Below are positions 1 to 7,397 of a stretch of DNA of 54,095 bases, in pieces. Within the stretch, counting starts at the first letter, position 1. Each line of letters begins with the position of its first letter. Made by a program: the position numbers and the translations under genes. The notes beneath the pieces are model-generated. The model made no database searches. It was not told the DNA's origin and worked only from the letters and a program-made list of their open reading frames with translations. Source of the DNA: Chitinophagaceae bacterium (GTDB lineage: Bacteria; Bacteroidota; Bacteroidia; Chitinophagales; Chitinophagaceae); the NCBI GenBank assembly GCA_014379965.1, contig JACMKU010000197.1, positions 1 through 54,095 of the forward strand. Direction: 5' to 3'.

Positions 1-2
1 AA

Positions 3-695
3 GCAATACCACAGATCGAAAAGCTCGTAGAAGTCGTTAGTGATAAGATGCTGATGGGAGGTCGCCTGTTTTATATCGGTGCAGGAACGAGTGGGCGTCT
101 GGCTATTGTAGACGCTAGTGAGTGCCCACCTACGTATGGTGTGCCGTATGGTCTCGTAATAGGCATCATAGCCGGAGGCGACAAGGCAATTACCACCGCT
201 GTAGAATTTGCCGAGGATGACCGCGAACAGGGATGGAAAGACCTCGAAGCATATAATGTGTCCGATAAAGATGTTGTAGTAGGAATTGCCGCGAGTGGTA
301 CCACACCTTACGTGATCTGCGCACTCGAGGAGTGCCGCAAAAGAGGGATAATAACTGGAAGCATTTCCTGCAATCCCGACTCACCTGTAAGCGAAGCAGC
401 AGATTTTCCAATTGAAGTGGTCGTCGGTCCCGAATTCGTCACCGGCAGTACTCGCATGAAGAGTGGGACGGCACAGAAACTCGTTTTGAATATGATTTCG
501 ACTTCCGCCATGATCCAACTCGGAAGGGTAGAAGATAATAAGATGGTTAATATGCAGCTCACAAATGATAAACTGGTCGATCGCGGTGTGAAGATGCTAA
601 TGGAACGAATGCACCTGTCCGACTATGAAGCCGCCAAGACCCTTTTGTTGAAATATGGGAGCGTGAAGAAGGCGTCTGAATCATTGGCTAAGTGA
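3..695 (+). CDS. murQ: N-acetylmuramic acid 6-phosphate etherase MurQ (5' truncated)
   Basis: Cytoplasmic enzyme of peptidoglycan recycling that cleaves the lactyl ether of MurNAc 6-phosphate to give GlcNAc 6-phosphate and D-lactate. The SIS-domain motif GAGTSGRLAIVDASECPPT is visible near the start of the readable part, including the Glu of the family signature, and the second motif GSTRMKSGTAQK follows. The reading frame is open from base 3, so the N-terminus lies outside the window and the ATG at 48 is internal. About 231 residues are present against 270-300 for the family. The stop codon TGA (693-695) is part of a GTGAATG repeat unit that begins the downstream repeat array, so the last residues may have been set by that array. 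Identification is firm from the signatures. Confidence 0.95.
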   Translation, partial: AIPQIEKLVEVVSDKMLMGGRLFYIGAGTSGRLAIVDASECPPTYGVPYGLVIGIIAGGDKAITTAVEFAEDDREQGWKDLEAYNVSDKDVVVGIAASGTTPYVICALEECRKRGIITGSISCNPDSPVSEAADFPIEVVVGPEFVTGSTRMKSGTAQKLVLNMISTSAMIQLGRVEDNKMVNMQLTNDKLVDRGVKMLMERMHLSDYEAAKTLLLKYGSVKKASESLAK

Positions 696-839
696 ATGGT
701 CAGTGGTCAATTGTGAGTAGTGAATAGTGAGTGGTGAGTAGTGAGTAGACACTGTACAATGGACTTTCCTTGTAATATCGAACCTGTAGGTCTTTTCAAA
801 ATTTGGAGTGACACTCACTATTCACTACTCACCATTCAC
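692..839. repeat. Facing arrays of a GTGARTR heptamer (inverted pair)
   Basis: The left arm (692-748) consists of heptamers such as GTGAGTA, GTGAATA and GTGAGTG. The right arm (809-839) is their reverse complement. About 60 bp of unrelated sequence lies between. RNA from either strand could form a long imperfect hairpin. The first unit overlaps the murQ stop codon. The inner edge of the right arm reads GACACTCACTA, as in the element at 51773-51904. Confidence 0.85.
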
Positions 840-849
840 ATTTCTTTCC

Positions 850-857
850 TATATTGC
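850..857 (+). promoter_or_regulatory. Possible -7 box (TATATTGC) of the thr operon
   Basis: TATATTGC resembles the Bacteroidetes -7 consensus TAnnTTTG with one T missing. It lies 16 bases before the proposed GTG start of the leader peptide. No convincing -33 element was seen, so this is tentative. Confidence 0.3.
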
Positions 858-873
858 AGATGTAATACTTCAA

Positions 874-966
874 GTGATAAACACGAACAGTCATAAGCTT
901 TTTACTTCGCTGGCAACACGCTTTGCCCTGACTGCTATTATTACCACAACTACTACGATCCGCTAA
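874..966 (+). CDS. thrL: Threonine-operon leader peptide (attenuator control peptide)
   Basis: A 30-codon frame starts with GTG at 874 and stops at TAA 964-966, just ahead of thrA. Its C-terminus reads ALTAIITTTTTIR, so control codons ATT ATT ACC ACA ACT ACT ACG ATC sit directly before the stop. In all, nine of 30 residues are Thr and four are Ile. This is the layout of a thr/ile attenuation leader, as in enterobacterial thrL: ribosome stalling at scarce Thr- or Ile-tRNA would change the folding of the RNA beyond. The stop lies in the loop of a perfect hairpin at 958-973, and a second hairpin follows at 1005-1037. There is no ATG in frame, so the start codon is inferred. Function is inferred from composition and position. 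Confidence 0.7.
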   Translation: MINTNSHKLFTSLATRFALTAIITTTTTIR

Positions 967-1056
967 AGCGGATAATATACTTCATATCATACCCCTGGGC
1001 AGCTGCTGATAAAACGAAACTTCGTAATTGCATCAGCTTAATTACTTTTAATCATT
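958..1056 (+). promoter_or_regulatory. Attenuator hairpins upstream of thrA
   Basis: Hairpin 1 has a perfect 6-bp stem, ATCCGC/GCGGAT (958-963 with 968-973), whose TAAA loop contains the leader stop codon. Hairpin 2 pairs GCTGAT (1005-1010) with ATCAGC (1032-1037) and ACGAA with TTCGT inside. It is followed by a T-rich but interrupted tract up to 1056, then thrA at 1072. Hairpin 2 is the candidate terminator. I could not resolve an antiterminator by eye. Confidence 0.5.
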
Positions 1057-1071
1057 AAAAATTCTTGATAC

Positions 1072-3516
1072 ATGCAGGTTCTCAAGTTTGGCGGCACATC
1101 TGTTGCCAACGCTGAAAATATTAATAAGGTTGTCGAAATTGTTAGAGGCTCAATTAAGAAAGATAAGACCGTAGTAGTAGTATCTGCCCTTGGTGGGATC
1201 ACGGATCTGCTTCTTGGCTCAGCAGCCCTCGCTGCTGAAGGGAATGAGGCATACAAGGAAAGGTTGGCGACTATCGAACAGCGACATCTCGAAGCCGTGA
1301 AGAGATTAATACCGGTAGATCGCCAAAGCCAGATGCTAAGCCTGGTTAAGACCGCGTGCAATGAGATAGAGGATATTTGCAATGGCATATTTCTCCTCGG
1401 CGAATTGACAGCAAGATCGAAGGACAGGATTGGTAGCTATGGCGAATGGATCTCATCGCAGATCATTTCGGCAAAATTCAAAGCAGATGGCATCGACAAT
1501 TGTTGGAAGGATGCACGTGAACTCATAATTACGAATTCGGCATTCAGCGCTGCAGAAGTTGACTTCGTTGCTACTCGTGAAAGGATAAAGCAGTTCTTCG
1601 GCACTAATTCCTCAACACTGTACATCATTCCAGGTTTTATTGCAAGCGATAAGAAAGGCACAACTACTACGTTGGGGCGGGGCGGATCGGACTATACCGC
1701 GGCAATCCTTGCCTCTGCACTCGATGCTTCCGTGCTGGAGATATGGACCGACGTCAGTGGAATGATGACGGCAGACCCAAGACTTACAACCAACGCTCGC
1801 ATAATTCCGCATATCTCATACCAGGAGGCCATGGAGCTGTCTCACTTCGGTGCAAAGGTCATATACCCGCCAACGATACAGCCAGTGATGACCCAGAACA
1901 TTCCCGTCTGGATCAAAAATACCTTTGCCCCCGGCGATGAGGGCACGCTGATAGAATCAGTGGCGACGAAGAATGGCAATATTGTAAGAGGTATTTCGAG
2001 CATTAATAATATTTCGCTGATCAGCCTTGAAGGTAGTGGGATGATTGGCATTCCCGGATTTTCGAAACGACTTTTCGAGGCCCTTAGCAATGAAAAGATC
2101 AACGTCATTCTCATCACACAGAGTTCCTCGGAACATTCTATCTGCGTTGGCATCGACTCCGCAATGGCCGAAAAGGCGAAGCTTGCAGTAGACAGTGCTT
2201 TTGCCAATGAGATTGCACTGCAGAAAGTAGAACCCTTGCAGAACGAGACTGGGTTATCGATCGTGGCCTTAGTTGGTGAGAATATGAAGAGTCATCCCGG
2301 GATCAGCGGTCGAATGTTCAGTGCTCTTGGTAAAAATGGGATCAATATTCGGGCAATCGCGCAAGGCTCTTCTGAAAAGAATATTTCCGCAGTGATCGCT
2401 ACAAGGGATGTTCGAAAAGGAATTAACGTCTTGCACGAGGAGTTTTTCGAGACAACCTATAAGCAGGTCAACCTGTTCATCGTAGGTACTGGTAACGTTG
2501 GAACCAAGCTGATGGGCCAGTTGAACCAGCAGTTTTCATACTTACAGGATAAGATGAAATTGCAGGTGAGGGTAGTAGGACTAAGCAACAGCCGGAATAT
2601 GTTGGTCGGTGAAGAAGGAATTGACCTCTCGTCATGGAAAGAAAAACTTAACACGGCATTGCCTGCAGATCTCGACAGGCTGGTAGATGAGATAATCACA
2701 CGCAATCTCAGAAACTCCGTATTTGTTGACATCACCGCCAATGAGAATGTAGCTGCGGTATACGATCGACTACTGCGCAAAAGTATATCAGTGGTTGCCT
2801 GCAATAAAGTGGCAGCCTCCTCTGCATATACCAACTACCGTAAGTTGAAGGACCTTGCCAATGAATTCAATTGCCAGTATCTCTTCGAGACTAATGTAGG
2901 GGCAGGGCTTCCCGTAATCGCTACATTGAATGATCTCACGCGAAGCGGCGACAGGGTTCAGAGGATCCTTGCCGTATTGAGCGGCACACTGAATTTCGTA
3001 TTTAATAATTATGATGGGACGCGACCTTTTGCGGAAGTGGTGAAGCAGGCCCAGGATGAAGGATATACCGAGCCCGATCCAAGGTTGGACCTTAGTGGCA
3101 AAGATGTGATGCGTAAGATCATGATCCTTGCGCGGGAGGCAGGTGAGATGATAGAGATGGATGATATCGACAACAAATCATTCATGCCCGAATCATGTAT
3201 GCAGGGAGACGTTGCCAACTTTTACAAGGAAATGGCCAAAGAAGAAGCCCATTTTCAAAAACTCTACGATGAAGCCGCTGCTAAAGGAACGAAGTTGAAA
3301 TTCGTCGCCAGCTACGACAATGGCAAGGCCTCCGTTGGCCTTCGTCACATCAATCCATCCCACGACCTGTATCATTTATATGGAAAAGATAACGTCGTGT
3401 TGTTTTATACAGACAGGTATAAAGAACAACCACTAGTGGTAAAAGGTGCTGGGGCAGGAGCGGAAGTGACGGCGAGTGGGGTGTTTGCCGATATCATCAG
3501 GGCTAGTAACAAGTAA
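1072..3516 (+). CDS. thrA: Bifunctional aspartokinase / homoserine dehydrogenase
   Basis: Catalyses the first step (Asp to aspartyl phosphate) and the third step (aspartate semialdehyde to homoserine) of threonine/methionine synthesis. The kinase domain opens with KFGGTS at residues 5-10 and includes GRGGSDYTAA. Two ACT-type regulatory segments follow at about residues 310-460. The NAD(P)-binding motif IVGTGNVG near residue 471 begins the homoserine dehydrogenase half, which also has KVAASS and the catalytic-region motif GYTEPDPRLDLSG. At 814 residues it matches the fused ThrA/MetL size. ACT domains suggest feedback control by threonine, and the upstream leader peptide suggests attenuation. 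It is first in a thrA-thrB-thrC set. A repeat hairpin separates it from thrB. Confidence 0.97.
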   Translation: MQVLKFGGTSVANAENINKVVEIVRGSIKKDKTVVVVSALGGITDLLLGSAALAAEGNEAYKERLATIEQRHLEAVKRLIPVDRQSQMLSLVKTACNEIEDICNGIFLLGELTARSKDRIGSYGEWISSQIISAKFKADGIDNCWKDARELIITNSAFSAAEVDFVATRERIKQFFGTNSSTLYIIPGFIASDKKGTTTTLGRGGSDYTAAILASALDASVLEIWTDVSGMMTADPRLTTNARIIPHISYQEAMELSHFGAKVIYPPTIQPVMTQNIPVWIKNTFAPGDEGTLIESVATKNGNIVRGISSINNISLISLEGSGMIGIPGFSKRLFEALSNEKINVILITQSSSEHSICVGIDSAMAEKAKLAVDSAFANEIALQKVEPLQNETGLSIVALVGENMKSHPGISGRMFSALGKNGINIRAIAQGSSEKNISAVIATRDVRKGINVLHEEFFETTYKQVNLFIVGTGNVGTKLMGQLNQQFSYLQDKMKLQVRVVGLSNSRNMLVGEEGIDLSSWKEKLNTALPADLDRLVDEIITRNLRNSVFVDITANENVAAVYDRLLRKSISVVACNKVAASSAYTNYRKLKDLANEFNCQYLFETNVGAGLPVIATLNDLTRSGDRVQRILAVLSGTLNFVFNNYDGTRPFAEVVKQAQDEGYTEPDPRLDLSGKDVMRKIMILAREAGEMIEMDDIDNKSFMPESCMQGDVANFYKEMAKEEAHFQKLYDEAAAKGTKLKFVASYDNGKASVGLRHINPSHDLYHLYGKDNVVLFYTDRYKEQPLVVKGAGAGAEVTASGVFADIIRASNK

Positions 3517-3524
3517 TGCTGCTT

Positions 3525-3639
3525 CGTTTAACGTTTAAGGTTTAACGTTTAAGGTTCTTTATATCGAACAGGCTTTACATTACGGGAATGATTTTTCAAT
3601 TTAATGAACGTTAAACGTTAAACCTTAAACGTTAAACGA
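3525..3639. repeat. Facing arrays of a GTTTAAS heptamer inside the thr operon
   Basis: The left arm (3525-3556) has alternating GTTTAAC/GTTTAAG units ending GTTC. The right arm (3604-3639) is the reverse complement, beginning GAAC. About 48 bp of unrelated sequence lies between. The element lies between thrA and thrB, which would otherwise be co-transcribed, so it may damp or process the operon transcript. Confidence 0.85.
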
Positions 3640-3650
3640 CATACAATGAC

Positions 3651-4574
3651 ATGACGAACCAAATCACAATAAGAGCCCCTGGAACGGTCGCCAACCTCGT
3701 CTGCGGATTCGACATCCTGGGTATGGCCCTCGATGAACCGAATGATATCATGCGAATGCGGCTATTGGATGAACCGAAGGTGGTGATCATTAATCGCGAC
3801 GAATTCAATTTGCCTACGGACCCGTTGAAGAATGTGGCTGGAGTTGTGTTGCTCTCGATCATGGAGAAATTGCAGAATAATGTTGGCTTCGAAGTCGAGA
3901 TAGAGAAGCATATCAAACCTGGTAGTGGAATTGGATCAAGCGCAGCCAGTGCAGCCGGAGCCGCGGTGGGCGCGAATCACCTTCTTGGTAACAAGTTTAC
4001 ATCGGATGAAATCGTGCAGTTCGCAATGAATGGGGAGAAACTCGCATCTGGAGTAAAGCACGCTGACAACATTGCTCCCTGCATACTGGGCGGCATTAGC
4101 CTCATCAGGAGCATTCATCCGCTAGATATCATTTCCATTCCTTCCCCTGATTTGTATGTGACAGTTGTGCATCCACAAATCGAGGTGCGAACCTCGGATG
4201 CAAGGCAGATCCTTCGGAAGCAGGTATTATTGAAAGATGCCATCAGGCAATGGGGTAATATTGCAGGATTAGTGACCGGCTTTCTGAAAAATGATCATGC
4301 CTTGATAGGGCGTTCTCTCGAGGATGTGATCATAGAGCCCGTGAGGAGCATTCTAATTCCTGGCTTCGATGAGGTCAAGTCGAAATGTCTCGGGGCTGGA
4401 GCTTTAGGCGGAGGTATATCTGGTTCGGGTCCTTCAGTTTTCATGCTTAGTACCACCGCCGCTATCGCTAGCGCTACTGAAAAAGTGATGATGAATGTGT
4501 ATGAGGGACTGGGAATTGCGTACAATACATATGTGACCACTATCAACAAGAAAGGAGTTGAAATAATTGATTGA
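3651..4574 (+). CDS. thrB: Homoserine kinase
   Basis: GHMP-family kinase that phosphorylates homoserine to O-phosphohomoserine in threonine synthesis. The ATP-binding GHMP motif PGSGIGSSAASAAGA lies at about residues 90-104. The N-terminal APGTVANLVCGFDILGMAL and the C-terminal GALGGGISGSGPS segment are also typical. The length of 307 residues is normal. The ATG at 3651 is used; an ATG five bases earlier is out of frame. thrC begins eight bases after the stop, so the two are translated from one message. The upstream spacer is filled by the GTTTAAS repeat hairpin. Confidence 0.96.
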   Translation: MTNQITIRAPGTVANLVCGFDILGMALDEPNDIMRMRLLDEPKVVIINRDEFNLPTDPLKNVAGVVLLSIMEKLQNNVGFEVEIEKHIKPGSGIGSSAASAAGAAVGANHLLGNKFTSDEIVQFAMNGEKLASGVKHADNIAPCILGGISLIRSIHPLDIISIPSPDLYVTVVHPQIEVRTSDARQILRKQVLLKDAIRQWGNIAGLVTGFLKNDHALIGRSLEDVIIEPVRSILIPGFDEVKSKCLGAGALGGGISGSGPSVFMLSTTAAIASATEKVMMNVYEGLGIAYNTYVTTINKKGVEIID

Positions 4575-4582
4575 GTAATTGT

Positions 4583-5878
4583 ATGAATTATTATAGCACA
4601 AGCAAACAATCTCCATTAGTCGATTTCCGGCAGGCTACCATTGATGGACAGGCGCCGGACAAAGGACTTTATTTTCCAGAGAAAATACCGGTAGCGGATG
4701 AAGAGCTTATTACTGCGTCGGAAAGCCTCACCGACGAAGAGATCGCTTTCCGTGTCATCCGCCCTTATGTAGGCACTACGATTCCCGAAGATAAATTGAG
4801 AGCCATCGTACGCGAGGCCATTAATTTCCCCATACCCATTGTGCCTGTGAACGATTCGATCTCGAGCCTCGAATTATTTCATGGGCCTACGCTTGCATTC
4901 AAAGATGTCGGCGCACGATTCATGAGCAGGTGCCTTGGACATTTCGTTACTTACGATAGTAAGAAAGTCACTGTCCTCGTAGCCACATCTGGTGATACTG
5001 GCGGTGCGGTCGCACACGGATTCTATGGTGTGGAAGGAGTGGACGTGGTCATACTCTATCCCTCGGGGAAAGTCAGCGACGTACAGGAAAAACAACTGAC
5101 AACATTAGGAAACAACATTCGTGCGTTGGAGATAGATGGAACTTTCGATGATTGCCAACTCATGGTCAAGCAGGCTTTCTCTGATGAAACCGTTAGTGGA
5201 AAGAGATTCCTTACCTCGGCCAATTCAATCAACGTTGCAAGGTGGCTGCCGCAACAGATTTATTATTTTCTTGCGTGGAAACAATGGCCCGACAAGAGCA
5301 ACCCCCCTGTCGTAAGCGTACCTAGCGGAAACTTCGGAAATATCTGTGCCGGGCTGCTGGCGAGACAGTCGGGACTACCGTTAGCACATATGATTGCCGC
5401 ATGCAACGCCAATGATGTGGTGCCAAAATATATGTCCACGCGAGAATTTACTGCCAAACCTGCAGTGGCTACTCTGTCCAATGCAATGGATGTAGGTAAT
5501 CCAAGTAATTTCATTCGCATCCTCGAACTATTCCGACATTATTTTCCAGAGTTGGAAAAATCCCTCACCGCCGTAAGCATCACGGATCAGGAGACAAGGG
5601 CAACCATTAAAAAAGTCTTCAAACAATATCAATATGTCCTCGACCCGCATGGCGCCATTGGGTATCTAGCCCTCCAACGGTATATGGAGAAGAACGGTGT
5701 CGACAAAGGCCTCTTTTTGGAGACAGCGCATCCCCTAAAGTTTCCCGAGGCCCTGGATGACGTGACTCAAACAGGTATCGAACTTCCCGAGTATGTCCGT
5801 GAAATTCTTACAAGGAAAAAACAGAGTATAAGTATGAAACCCGAGTATCCCCTGTTGAGAGATTATTTGCTCTCGTAG
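4583..5878 (+). CDS. thrC: Threonine synthase
   Basis: PLP enzyme that converts O-phosphohomoserine to threonine, the last step of the pathway. The PLP lysine lies in FHGPTLAFKDVGARF at about residue 107, followed by TSGDTGGAVAHGF and the cofactor-phosphate loop PSGNFGNICAGL. The long form with N-terminal YYSTS and about 430 residues is the bacterial class. A TTG at 4571 is in frame but overlaps the thrB stop. The ATG at 4583 gives the expected N-terminus and leaves an eight-base gap. Last gene of the thr operon. Confidence 0.96.
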   Translation: MNYYSTSKQSPLVDFRQATIDGQAPDKGLYFPEKIPVADEELITASESLTDEEIAFRVIRPYVGTTIPEDKLRAIVREAINFPIPIVPVNDSISSLELFHGPTLAFKDVGARFMSRCLGHFVTYDSKKVTVLVATSGDTGGAVAHGFYGVEGVDVVILYPSGKVSDVQEKQLTTLGNNIRALEIDGTFDDCQLMVKQAFSDETVSGKRFLTSANSINVARWLPQQIYYFLAWKQWPDKSNPPVVSVPSGNFGNICAGLLARQSGLPLAHMIAACNANDVVPKYMSTREFTAKPAVATLSNAMDVGNPSNFIRILELFRHYFPELEKSLTAVSITDQETRATIKKVFKQYQYVLDPHGAIGYLALQRYMEKNGVDKGLFLETAHPLKFPEALDDVTQTGIELPEYVREILTRKKQSISMKPEYPLLRDYLLS

Positions 5879-5883
5879 CTTCC

Positions 5884-5891
5884 TATCTTTG
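5884..5891 (+). promoter_or_regulatory. -7 promoter box TATCTTTG
   Basis: Perfect match to the Bacteroidetes -7 consensus TAnnTTTG, ending 17 bases before the ATG of the next gene and only six bases after the thrC stop. No well-placed -33 TTTG was seen. Confidence 0.65.
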
Positions 5892-5908
5892 CCGAGAGGA
5901 TAAGAACG

Positions 5909-6472
5909 ATGCATAATCTCGAACCTTTTTATAATTGGCGGCATATTTATGTGAGCGAGGAGGATCAGAATTCCCCCTTCTTCGGAAGGGTTTATTCGGA
6001 GTTTGAATTTACTCACACCGTTTACAATTATTATATCCACCCGCAGTGGGACGACTTCGGTAGCCGAACACTTTATCTCAAAGTCTTATTGGCCGATTAC
6101 GAAGAAAAGTACGCCGTCATAGAACTCATGGGTGAGTGGAATGATGCCGTGGAGAACGATATCATGGAGCTCAAGCGCGAGGTGTTGGAAAAATTCATGT
6201 ATGAAGGAATCAACAAGTTTATCCTCATCGCCGAGAATGTTCTCAACTTTCACAGCAGCGATAGCGAGTATTACGAAGAACTTTACGAAGAGACTACCGA
6301 TGAAGACGGCTGGGTGGTATGCATCAATATGCCTGAACAGACCCAGTACGATTTTAAGAAAGCACGTTTAAACCGGTATGTAGAATTAGTGGAGCTTGAC
6401 AATTGGAGGACGTATAAGCCGTTTCATTTGTTTAAGAAGATTGATGGGGAGCAGAGGGCGAGGTTGGGGTAG
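5909..6472 (+). CDS. Conserved protein of unknown function (187 aa)
   Basis: I do not recognise a functional family. The protein is soluble, with no signal peptide or membrane segment. It is rich in aromatic and acidic residues: a stretch near residues 121-135 holds SDSEYYEELYEETTDEDG. It starts MHNLEPFYNWRHIYVSEEDQ and ends with RTYKPFHLFKKIDGE. A perfect TATCTTTG -7 box lies just upstream, so it is probably transcribed on its own although it follows thrC by 30 bases. Codon use matches the neighbours. It is probably a Bacteroidota-restricted core protein, but that is an impression and not something I could search. Confidence 0.8.
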   Translation: MHNLEPFYNWRHIYVSEEDQNSPFFGRVYSEFEFTHTVYNYYIHPQWDDFGSRTLYLKVLLADYEEKYAVIELMGEWNDAVENDIMELKREVLEKFMYEGINKFILIAENVLNFHSSDSEYYEELYEETTDEDGWVVCINMPEQTQYDFKKARLNRYVELVELDNWRTYKPFHLFKKIDGEQRARLG

Positions 6473-6481
6473 GGGAAGATA

Positions 6482-6566
6482 GTTGATTGGGTTGATTCAG
6501 TTGATTAACTAGGGTCAATTTGGAACTCAATCAACCCAATCAACTAAGTCAACTAATCAACCCAAC
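6482..6566. repeat. Facing arrays of a GTTGATTNN nonamer
   Basis: The left arm (6482-6508) has GTTGATTGG, GTTGATTCA and GTTGATTAA. The right arm (6528-6566) is the reverse complement with four units. A spacer of only about 20 bp makes this the most compact hairpin of the set. It starts nine bases after the preceding stop. Confidence 0.85.
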
Positions 6567-6606
6567 TCCTCCCCAAAGTTTTTCCTTTTCTTTCGCCCTG
6601 CCATAC

Positions 6607-6614
6607 TATTTTTG
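6607..6614 (+). promoter_or_regulatory. -7 promoter box TATTTTTG of the sdh operon
   Basis: Matches TAnnTTTG and lies 29 bases before the sdhC ATG at 6644, after the repeat hairpin. This is likely the promoter of sdhCAB. Confidence 0.5.
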
Positions 6615-6643
6615 CACCAAATTACTCACCTCTTTTATTGCTT

Positions 6644-7351
6644 ATGAAATGGACTGAATTTTTCACTTCCTCGGTCGGAAAGAAGCTGGTAATGGCTTTG
6701 ACGGGTTTGTTCCTGATTTCTTTTTTAGTGGTTCATGTCGGTTTGAACTCCTGCATATTTAACGACCTCGAATGGTTCGACCCCAATGATAATGGAAGAA
6801 TGTTCAACAAGGCCGCCCACTTCATGGGTTCCAGCGTGGTGATACGTATTATGGAGATCGGGCTTTTTGTTGGCATTCTCATTCATGCGATACAGGCTTA
6901 CGTATTGTATGTCCAAAACACTTCTAAGAGGAAGATCGGATACAAGGTGAAGATGGGCACTAAGGGAAGCACGTGGTACAGCAAATCAATGACACTCCTC
7001 GGAACCCTCCTGCTCCTCTTTCTGATTATGCACATTTCACATTTCTGGGTTCCTTCAAGGGTGACGGGAACGCTTGATCCCGTTCAGTACGGCGATACGC
7101 ATACGCATGATCTGTTTGCGCGTATGGTTGCAGTATTCCAGAATCCATGGATTGTGGCTCTCTATGTCGCAGGATGTATCTCCCTTGGATGGCATCTGCT
7201 GCATGGCTTCCAGGCAACTTTTCGAACACTTGGAGTTTCCAACAAGAAATATTTAGTTATGGCAAATTCGGCGGGACTGATTTTTTCTATCCTTGTGCCG
7301 GTGTTATTTGCGTTGATGCCGATTAGTATTTACCTGGGATGGATTGGTTAG
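6644..7351 (+). CDS. sdhC: Succinate dehydrogenase cytochrome b subunit
   Basis: Membrane anchor of respiratory complex II (or fumarate reductase) that carries haem b and passes electrons to or from quinone. About five hydrophobic segments can be seen: residues near 15-32, 60-85, 105-130, 160-185 and 205-230. Histidines suitable as haem ligands occur in VVHVGLNS, GILIHAIQAY, IMHISHFW and LGWHLLHGF. The N-terminus MKWTEFFTSSVGKKLVMALT is typical of the Bacteroidetes b558 subunit. The ATG at 6644 was chosen over an in-frame TTG at 6638. sdhA follows after 46 bases. Confidence 0.93.
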   Translation: MKWTEFFTSSVGKKLVMALTGLFLISFLVVHVGLNSCIFNDLEWFDPNDNGRMFNKAAHFMGSSVVIRIMEIGLFVGILIHAIQAYVLYVQNTSKRKIGYKVKMGTKGSTWYSKSMTLLGTLLLLFLIMHISHFWVPSRVTGTLDPVQYGDTHTHDLFARMVAVFQNPWIVALYVAGCISLGWHLLHGFQATFRTLGVSNKKYLVMANSAGLIFSILVPVLFALMPISIYLGWIG

Positions 7352-7397
7352 AGTAGGGAACGGTTAACAATGACATTTTCAAATTTTCAAATAGTTT

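Noticed and set aside
692..839. CRISPR array
   Set aside because: Units are 7-9 bp without regular unique spacers, arms face each other, and no cas genes are present.
1842..2207. Long antisense frames within thrA and similar ones within susC and lptD
   Set aside because: They mirror real genes in other frames. No start context, domain or independent spacing supports them.
3525..3639. Rho-independent terminator between thrA and thrB
   Set aside because: The hairpin is long but AT-rich, with no T run after it, and thrB and thrC need transcription from upstream. It is recorded as a repeat element instead.
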